The notes under the pieces: model-generated
Seen by the model: only the letters and a program-made list of their open reading frames with translations
Database searches by the model: none
Told to the model about the DNA's origin: nothing
Shown: positions 56,380 through 64,000 of the stretch, in pieces
Layout of the letters: each line of letters starts with the position of its first letter
How positions within the stretch are numbered: the stretch's first letter is position 1
Assembly: GCA_038501625.1 (NCBI GenBank)
Contig: JAZAYU010001045.1
Span: 1 to 64,000, forward strand
DNA length: 64,000 nt
Source: Corbicula japonica
Taxonomy: Eukaryota; Mollusca; Bivalvia; Venerida; Cyrenidae
Direction: 5' to 3'
Position numbers and translations under genes: made by a program

Positions 56380-59300
56380 CTGAAAAGTTATGCAATATGA
56401 CGGTTGGTATTTAAGATATGGAATGACCTTTGTTATACATTAATAATATTGGAACAAAGAAGCACGATTAAAAAGCCCTCTTCGATTGATAAAAAATTAA
56501 TTATTATTAATAATAAAAGTTCAGTGTACTATTTTGTTTTATATATTCATAAATCATTCTCTGCTAGCATGAATACCTTGTTTTTATATTGACAAACAAT
56601 GTTTCTATTTACTTATTTTTAAATTAGCTTATATCCTGATGTTTTAATTACCGATACTCGGATCATTCCTGTTTATTTCTAAAGGACTTGTCAGGTAGAC
56701 AGCTTCTGTATTTCCAACAGAATTTACGGCAATCAAGCGACATCGGTAAACACCGTTAGGGAGATCAGCCACAACGTCAACATAATGCCCCCTACTTGTC
56801 ATGTATGCTTTATCGGATTCGTGGATAAATGTTTGATTATTCCAAAGGTCTGTTCCCTCTTTTGATGTTTGTATTAAAAACGACTGCTGTAATCCACCAT
56901 TAAAACTGCTTTCCCAGGAAAACACTAAGACACCATGAATTAAAGATGCCTTGAAGTTTGTTGGCGGAACTGGAGAACCTGAATATATAATTACTTAAAT
57001 TCCACTTGGTAAAAGTCGCTCACAGGCAGACACATATCTTTCAAACTTCAAAATTCTACTCTCATCAAATCAAATAGTTTGTTGGCTTATTTGCCATTTA
57101 GATAAATTAAATAATTTCGAATGTTTCATTATTCACGTAATTCATCTTATTTGAATTGACATACTTATATAAACATGCTCTCTCTCTCTCTCTTCCTCTC
57201 TTCTTTTTCGCTTTTTCGCTGCGTGGGGAGGCTGTGTTTTTTGAGTGTGGCGATTCCTGATATGCATATATTACTTTTGTCATAGACAAACAATATTTCT
57301 CTTACGACAAAAATGCCAAAATCTATCATAAGAACACATAGAACAACACATTCATACACGAAACAACTCAAATGTATGTTAGCTTACGATATATTACTCG
57401 ATAGTTTATCAAAAGCCAGAACCAAAGAGGCTAAAACAGGCAAAAAGGCAGAATAGACAATATCAAATTTCCCCGTTATTGTTAAGGATACCCAAATTCG
57501 GAAAATATTGCCTATCCATAAGAAAAAAACCGACAGAAACATAGAGCATGGGTTAATAAAAAGATCAATTTCGAATGAGACACCACAATCAAACCAATAT
57601 GATTATATAGTTTTAAATTATCAAAACGAGCCTGCAATACTTTCATTATTGTCGTGTTCGGTGCTTTCAAAGTACCATTTTCATCTATTTCTATAGCACA
57701 GTAGCGATTGTGGCAGCTGTAAAAAGGCTCCTTGTACGTTTAATCAGTGTTGTTAACAGTTACGTTCTTTTAAAGCATTTGGGCACGATTCTTATGGTTA
57801 AAAAAAGTACTTCTAAAATTAAAATGTATGTCTGGTTTAAAAAAAATGTGTGGTTTTAATATCCTGGCCAATATTTATTTGGTTATTGTTCAATCACCCC
57901 TAGGGTATGCTTTCTGCAGTTATAAATGTTGTATTCTCAGATCCCCTGTCAAAATTCTATGATGTTTTTCGTTTAGGGTATACCCATTTTCTTATCTATG
58001 GACCATACGCCGCTGTACTCGGAGTGGTATACTGCAAATAAGATATATTAAAAAAAACGAAGGTTCCATGTTCCCCGGCAATTGCATGCCATCGTTTGGG
58101 ATGAATTTGAATTGTATTCTTAACTTGTATAATTATTGAGTTTCTCTCAAAACTACGCGGGCTAAAAAGTAATATGCAGCTCCATTACTGCCAATGAACA
58201 GACTAAATCAAACCGAGACTGCAATATTTTCATATGTGTCGTGTTCGGTGGCGTTCAAAGTTCCCTTTTCGTGAATTTTGCTTGTGATGCTGTCACTTTG
58301 TGTGTATTCTGTCGATATGCGCATGTATAGACATTGTTTGTTTAGGAAAGAAATGTCGTTAAAGAAAATTAGAAGATCATTTATAGCTCAGGTAAGGAAT
58401 GGAATCTAGTTATGCTTGTGCTGGTGTTGCTACCATTGCTTAAACATTATACGTACTATAAGCCTCGACAAAGTAGGACTGGTTCCATTCGCCTCGTTCG
58501 TTACGTATAGTCAAAAGGTATTTTCCCAAGACGTCCTCGGTTACATTAACAATTGTCAGACTTGTGTTAACAGCTTGAGAAGTTATCAGTGTATTATCAG
58601 TATTTTCTACTTGAAGCAACGCCGAATCTGTTACTTTGAACCACTTAAATGCTGGTTCTGGGAAAGATAAAGCAGAGAACTCCAAATCTATTGATGTATG
58701 AAGTACAGTTCTCACTCTGTCAATCAGTGGCACATAGGGTGAAGGCCGCGGAGAACCTGAAAAGCAGAAAACAATTTTTAATGATTGTATTAAAACATTT
58801 TTTTGTTTTGTTGACAACATGATTTGCGATTTCATCAATGATATTTATCGTGTTTATGGAATATAATTTTCACACACGACAAAAAGCGTCCGATTGGAAA
58901 CATTTAAACTGTGAAACGGAGGATTCCGAGTAAACTAGAGCACTGAACTGTAACCGTGTATTCTTATGAAGATCTAATAATAAGATATATTATAATTTTA
59001 ATATCAAAATAGTAAATTTTCCGTTTTTACAGGTAATGTTCCTCGTGCAACATCTTACAGTTTCATATCTCACAGCTTGTTCGTTTTTTTTCTAGGGCTT
59101 AAAGCAAGTTGAAGATTTCAATGAACGTAATCTATGCATAAAAGTTAAACCTCGAAAACAGGGTTTTCGGTGCTACAAATTCAGAAGTTCTTTTATAAAT
59201 TTCAACTTTTATCGCTGATACCCAGATTTAATTCAAAAATAAAGGAGAAGTTAAAAAAACAAAACTATTGCAACATGGTTTTTCACTACCAGTTGTTTTA

Positions 59301-61904
59301 TGGAGGCTTAATTTATAAACAGAATAATAAAGGCAACGTTGATTTCACCACGTTTTCCTTAAAACCATCTGTAATTTCAAAAAGATAGGCTACCAAAATT
59401 ACATATTACAACACTCTGCATGCCTGGTGATAAAACCATCTACAGATAATCGTCATGCTTACCTCTTTGTTTGCATGGTTGGCAGGGATTTAAGAGTTGA
59501 TGGATATTTAGAGAGAAATTTTGTAAAAAAAAAAAACACTTAGAAGTTCGAACTCATTATTTTTTTAAATCTTAAAATATTTATAATGACGATATTTTAA
59601 ATCAAGGAGAAAATTTAATCAGAATCATCTTGGAAGCCATTTTGATCTTCGCAAATTGCATAAAGATACTCGTGTCATATTTTGTATCCAATATCTTCAT
59701 GGTAAAATCAACATAAAACACAAACAGCATTTTATAAAGAAGCATATTACACTGTGCAGTGTTCTGTTATCTATATTTTAAAAACAACAGCGTTATCGAG
59801 TTGTGGAAGTTTCGGAATAAATCCATGAAGGCTAATAAGATAATGCATCGAAAATCATGGTTTAAAACCAAGTGAAGAAATGGTTTGCCACCGGCCGTTT
59901 CAAGGCGGTGACCCTTTGGGTTCTTTTACTATTTTTTTGGAGTTATTCATTTAAATGAAGAAATTGAAAATTGATTATGCTACATTTATAAACTTATATT
60001 CTCTTTTCCTCTCAAATTTTTTGTTTGGTTGTATGGTTAGACTGCGTTTTCTAGATGTGGCTTTTCCTAATATGCAAGATTCAGTTTTTACATACAATAT
60101 ACAGATAAATTCAAATAGCTTTTTTGTAGCTAGTTAACCAAGACAACTTGTACTTGTTTGTTCACATGATGTGTGAGTTTGGTGCAACCTAGAACCTGTT
60201 TAAAACCCCACCCCCAGTGGCACAAATGGTTTTACCACTGACCGTTCCAAGGCGGCAATATTTCAGGCTTTTTTCCCTTAATTGTTTAAAGTATCACATT
60301 TGAAATTGATTATTTGATAAGCCCGTGCTATCTTTTTTATTTTTTTACTCTCTCCTTTTTTAGCTGCGTTTGGAGGCTATGTTTCTGGGTTGGCAATTCC
60401 AGGTATGCATATTTCACTTTTTTAATAAATAAGACAAGATAAAAGCGAAGTACTGTAATTATAAAAAACAACATTTTATCAGAAAAAACAATTGGAATGA
60501 AAATAAACTAAAAACCTTTATCGGGACATCCATGTTTATGTTATTCTTATCTCAAACAGTTCTATCATTTATTTCGAGGCTACTTTAAGTCGTGCGTAAA
60601 ATTTCAACAACATTCAGTACAATAAGTATATTTTAAATGAGCCTCTTATTTCTTAAGAAATATGATAAAAAGGTGGAACTTTTTAAGGAGCTTCTTCGCG
60701 CGCCATTTTACAAACCTTTTAAAACTTAAATGTCCAATTGATATAAGTTATGTTTGACACTTAAATAAATCTATTGAAATATTCGATCTGAAACTAAATG
60801 ACGAAAAAAAAAGCATACTGAAATTAAATACTTACACTTTACAAAAAGTCTGACTACCCTTATAGCTGGCTGAATGTTGTATGCATTTTGTGCAATACAA
60901 TGGTAATATCCCGCATCTGTGCATTTAGCTTGAGCAATAGAATAGGCAAGATGTCTTGAATCATTCTGTGTCATCAATATCTTGCCGTCGTGTTCAATGG
61001 TAATTACTGATCCAGGATTGCTGTCTACGTCACAAATCACAGGCACAACCGGATCATTTTCTGATATAGTGTTGCTTTCTTGAACACCATTCAACGTGAA
61101 CATTGTGATAGAAGACGAATCTAAAACGATGGGAAATCTTGTAACTGCATAGGACATGCACTCAAAAAAGCGTTTATGCTCATAGTTTTTTCTGTCAAAA
61201 ATTTTGCAGAAGTGTGGGCAAGGCAGATACTTTAAAAACTACATAGAAACAGCAACAAAGATATATAGTACTTGTTATATCAAACCTGGATATGATACAC
61301 ATTTTCAAGGTAGAAATAGAAGTAGTAGTAGTAGTAGTAGTAGTTAGTAATAGTAGTAGTAGAATTAGTTCTATTAAGGTTACCGGGTTCAACCTAAAGT
61401 CAGATGGCCAAAAGTGTCATAACTTGGTCAAAATTCAAGATAAAGCTTTGGTTCTTACATGAAGTATATATTCGAGGTATGGTGGTCTTAATGTGAACAC
61501 AACGTAAACGATGTAGTAAAAGTAATTATAATGAGTAACTAGGAGTAATTTGTTTTCTTTTCCAAAACTAGAAAAAAAATCGAACCTGGGTACATTTAAC
61601 GTTTCTCCTTAAAATTACTTACATAGAATTTCAATTCTAATGGAAACATTCTGAACCAACTTATAATAAGTAGAAACACAAGTGCAGGAACCATCTTGTC
61701 CACGAGAAGCTGTCCATGAGACCTCCTTGGTCACTGTTTCTCCAGAAGTTCTGTCAGCGATAATACTATAACGGTTGTAACAATTCCATGTCAGATTTGC
61801 AAGAGGATTTCCACCAGTGACAGAGCATGACAACGTTGCTTGAGTGTTTTCTATTACTTTATAAGTAGTTCCTTGTTGAATAAACGGTGGAGATTCTGAG
61901 GGAT
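56243..61904 (-). CDS. Ig-superfamily transmembrane receptor (5' partial)
   Basis: Type I membrane receptor or adhesion protein, ligand unknown. Exons in transcription order: 61623-61904, 60836-61144, 58457-58756, 56652-56978 and 56243-56379. All internal boundaries are phase 1 with AG/GT. Order: Ig, Ig, Ig (Cys-less), FN3, transmembrane helix, short tail. The start codon, signal peptide and any further Ig exons are not found up to 64000. Introns hold family A and B repeats. Mollusc genomes carry many such receptors, but I cannot name an orthologue. Confidence 0.82.
56652..56978 (-). CDS. Ig receptor: fibronectin type III exon
   Basis: 109 codons. PVPPTNFKASLIHGVLVFSW, GLQQSFLIQTSKEGTDLWNN, LPNGVYRCRLIAVNSVGNTE: the P-x-x-F...L-x-F-x-W start and the Y-x-x-R-L/x-A-x-N-x-x-G end of an FN3 domain. 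Confidence 0.82.
57170..57270 (+). repeat. family B fragment
   Basis: CTCTCTCTCTCTTCCTCTC, TTTTTCGCTGCGTGGGGAGG and GAGTGTGGCGATTCCTGATA match the 3' third of family B. Confidence 0.7.
57610..58275 (-). repeat. two family A copies in a receptor intron
   Basis: A partial copy at about 57610-57750 (CGAGCCTGCAATACTTTC, TCGTGTTCGGTGCTTTCAAA) and a longer one at 58080-58275 (CCATCGTTTGGGATGAATTT, CAAACCGAGACTGCAATATT, GTGTTCGGTGGCGTTCAAAG), both in minus orientation. The 57750-58080 spacer and the rest of the intron 56979-58456 show nothing more. Confidence 0.7.
58457..58756 (-). CDS. Ig receptor: third Ig exon, Cys-less
   Basis: 100 codons: SPYVPLIDRVRTVLHTSI, FPEPAFKWFKVTDSALL and SLTIVNVTEDVLGKYLLTIR. 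The tryptophan core and the late D-x-G-x-Y-like motif (DVLGKYLL) are present, but both disulfide cysteines of the fold are missing. Such Cys-less Ig domains occur near the membrane in several adhesion receptors. Confidence 0.75.
59875..60440 (+). repeat. two tandem family B copies
   Basis: 59875-60095 (5'-truncated) and 60130-60440 sit head to tail in the receptor intron. Both carry the GACCGTT(T/C)CAAGGCGG block and a (C/T)TCT-rich segment followed by GCTGCGTTTGGAGGCT-like sequence. The rest of intron 58757-60835 is AT-rich with nothing recognised. Confidence 0.72.
60836..61144 (-). CDS. Ig receptor: second Ig exon
   Basis: 103 codons. VVPVICDVDSNPGSVITIEH, HLAYSIAQAKCTDAGYYHCI and RVVRLFVKC. 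It has the early Cys, lacks the usual core Trp (Ile-Thr-Ile in its place) and has the D-A-G-x-Y-x-C signature. An extra Cys (AKCTDAG) precedes the last motif. Confidence 0.82.
61319..61362. repeat. (AGT)n microsatellite
   Basis: About 14 AGT triplets with interruptions. Confidence 0.95.
61623..61904 (-). CDS. Ig receptor: first visible Ig exon
   Basis: 94 codons: FIQQGTTYKVIENTQATLSC, GGNPLANLTWNCYN and RGQDGSCTCVSTYYKLVQNV. It has the C...W pair and a late C-x-C, with extra cysteines next to the Trp and in the last strand that may form a second disulfide. A GNP-x-x-N-x-T-W motif is typical of receptor Ig domains. Confidence 0.82.
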
Positions 61905-63379
61905 CTGAAGTACAGAACGTTTTTTAATTATTTCCAGGTACATAACAAAGTAAAAGATTCGAAATAAAGATGAAAATGTTTTACAAATTGTATCTGGGCT
62001 GTTTAAAAAAATGGCAGGTTTGGGTTTTCCTGTTATAAAAATGTACAACAAACAGTTACTTCCATTTTCCTACTTATCATCATCATGCCCTTTAAAGATT
62101 TGTGAAGTTTCATCAAAATAGCACCATCTGTTAGAAAATATATTCTTAAATAATCGGCAAAAATGTCAGGAGTGTGACAAAAAAGTGTGACACTTTTAAA
62201 AATGACATTTGTTTAGACCATCATTTTACAAAAAGCTTGAATAAAGACAAGTTTTAGTGTTGTTTTAGTAAAAGGCGCATTTATTAGGCATCAACTAACG
62301 ATAAAATTAAGCATATTATACTTCAAGTATTCAAAATTAATGCCATTGAGTCAATCCTGGTAGTTTAGAAAATACCTCAAGAAAATCATTATATCTTTGC
62401 TTTATCAATTTATAGGACTTTAAAGATTAATAGTACAAAAGAAATTTTTTGTGTATCATTAAGTTAAATGTTTCTAGATGCAATAAATATAATATTATCA
62501 TGTCTATTGAAATTATATTTGTCTGCAGCTCCCTTCAGAAAATATCAGCTAATTTTGTCAGGAGTGTGACATTTTGCATATATTGCAATATTCTGTCAAC
62601 ATATCCTTTACATGAAAACAAGAGCATGTTTTTTTTTCCTAGAAGTCTATGTCATGTTTTGTTAAATAGTAACAAACAGGAATGGCCTCAGTGAAACATT
62701 TTGAGTACACTGCACTTGTGTGGTTGTCAGGAGTGTGACACACTTTCTTAAAATTATGAATTTTTTATCTTTATGCGATTTCACAAGTTCTTAAGCACTT
62801 ATATTTGATGCTTCAACATGTATTTTGATAGAAATGCACATTTAATGATAAGAAACAGTAATAATTGTAATGTATTTTAAGCACATAAATCAAACTTCTT
62901 GTGATTTATTTAATATTGGTCGAAAAACCTCCATAAAATTTTTATTCTGCCACATATGAGTATTACTTGATTGATTTTGATCACTATAAAGACTGTACAA
63001 ACACATGGAGCAACCAATATGGACTTTTTATGAACTTAAATTCTTTATATTTTTTTCACTTCACTTGCTTTTTTAAATAGCCCAAATGACAATATCTCAG
63101 CAACCTGTTGACCGATTTAAAAAATCTTTTCAGTTCCGTACTCAGTTTCAATAAGCAAATAATACAAAACAAATCCTTTTATTAATATGTAAATGGCGGT
63201 ATTTGGGAGTAACAGCACGCTATATTAATTTTTAAACTTCAGTAACTTGTATTATTTGTACCATTTGTAATATACAAACATAGGGCTGTGTAACGGCGAT
63301 AAAACCTGCAACACTTTTTTTTCTAATTTGTGATACCATGCTTGTTTGTTCATATTAGAACATGTACGGCCAAGTTGCA
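61905..63379. other. AT-rich non-coding stretch with a recurring 15-mer
   Basis: No further Ig exon or signal peptide found. TGTCAGGAGTGTGAC occurs three times in direct orientation (near 62164, 62566 and 62726). Confidence 0.55.
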
Positions 63380-63505
63380 CATTATAACCTGGATTTAATA
63401 GTGGAAAGTAATATGCATATCCAACACTACTTATAAACAGACTCAACCAAACCGATCATGCAATAATTTGATTGACTGTTTGAATAGCTTCCAAAGCTCT
63501 TTTTA
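63380..63505 (-). repeat. dispersed repeat family A copy
   Basis: Minus-orientation copy: CAGACTCAACCAAACCGATC and TTGAATAGCTTCCAAAGCTC match the family core. Confidence 0.65.
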
Positions 63506-64000
63506 TATGTATGACTCAAAAAAAAAACGTTTACTAGAGAAAATTAAACCTTCATTGCTTATTATGAGCATTTTTACAGCTGGTTCTTATGATAATTATA
63601 CTTTATGGAACTGTCAAGACCTAATAGAGTTGCTAATCTTTCTTTCTGGATAATATTTATGTTAGATTCGGTACCTCTATTTATAAACACGTAATAGGCA
63701 TCCCAATAGGTACTAATTGTGCACCCCTTGTTGCTGATTTTTTTTACTGTTATGAAAGAGACTTTATGTTATCTTTTTCTACCGAACATCAAGATGATAT
63801 TATTAAAGCTTTTAACAACACCTTGAGGTACCTTGATGATTAATTAAATATTGATTCACTGGTTAATACAATTTATCATAAAGAACTACAGCTTAATAAA
63901 GCGAACACTTCAGAAAAGCAAGCAAACTTTCTTGATCTGAAAATGGTAACGTAGTTATTAAAATATATGATGAAAGAGATGATTTTAATTGTAATATAAT
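63470..64000 (+). pseudogene. Penelope-like RT fragment
   Basis: The plus strand encodes, across at least two frameshifts, NIYVRFGTSIYKHVIGIPIG followed by TNCAPLVADFFYCYERDFML, then LRYLDD, an in-frame TAA, LQLNKANTSEKQANFLDLK and KIYDERDDFN. GIPIGTNCAP and the RYLDD box followed by the LxLNK...FLDL pattern are those of Penelope-like reverse transcriptases widespread in molluscs. The stop directly after the catalytic box and the frameshifts mark it as dead. It continues past the window. Confidence 0.88.

Overview
The window is animal nuclear DNA, AT-rich and dense in introns and repeats. A giant mucin-like membrane gene with NIDO, AMOP, VWD and calcium-binding EGF modules, an Ig/FN3 receptor, Penelope-like and CR1/L2-type retroelements, and a tandem element of GGTCAAAGGTCAAGGTCA-type units all fit a lophotrochozoan, most likely a bivalve mollusc. 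The species call is inference. I see no prokaryotic genes, CRISPR arrays or rRNA.

Bases 1-33214 (+): one gene, entered from its middle, that can be followed through 40 exons to a stop. Exon 1 is over 6 kb of Thr/Ser-rich mucin repeats: a 23-residue unit repeated about 79 times, then twelve 12-residue units. After it come NIDO (exons 2-4), AMOP (5-6), VWD (7-9), a linker (10), about 27 EGF-like modules (11-30), a SEA-like juxtamembrane region (32-35), one transmembrane helix (36) and a roughly 110-residue tail (37-40). From the last base of exon 1 to the stop, the predicted exons sum to 2,227 codons with consistent phases, which supports the model. The overall order is that of MUC4-type transmembrane mucins with a greatly expanded EGF stalk. 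Two single-base insertions near 2,110 and 2,231 break the repeat frame.

Its introns hold a Helentron-like element built of 145-bp units (12641-13973), a tRNA-derived SINE-like head (about 12108-12186), a 2.1-kb TTAA-flanked inverted-repeat element (25754-27874) and a foldback element just before the transmembrane exon (30891-31012).

Bases 33215-46350: no host gene recognised. Contents: a 42-bp tandem repeat, copies of two dispersed families (here called A and B), a 265-bp duplication, a Tc1 element (37856-39213) whose transposase has lost its catalytic Glu and is frameshifted, two more TTAA-type non-autonomous elements, a GA microsatellite and much AT-rich DNA.

Bases 46350-56085 (-): a decayed CR1/L2-like LINE split by younger insertions. 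The youngest is a complete Ty3/Gypsy element (47616-52654) with identical 183-bp LTRs, a GTGAT target duplication, a tRNA-Ser-type primer site and one open 1,325-residue Gag-Pol frame with all catalytic residues, so it looks recently active.

Bases 56243-61904 (-): the 3' half of an Ig-superfamily receptor gene: three Ig exons, one FN3 exon and a transmembrane exon with a very short tail. Its 5' end is not visible. A broken Penelope-like reverse transcriptase runs off the right edge (about 63470-64000, +).
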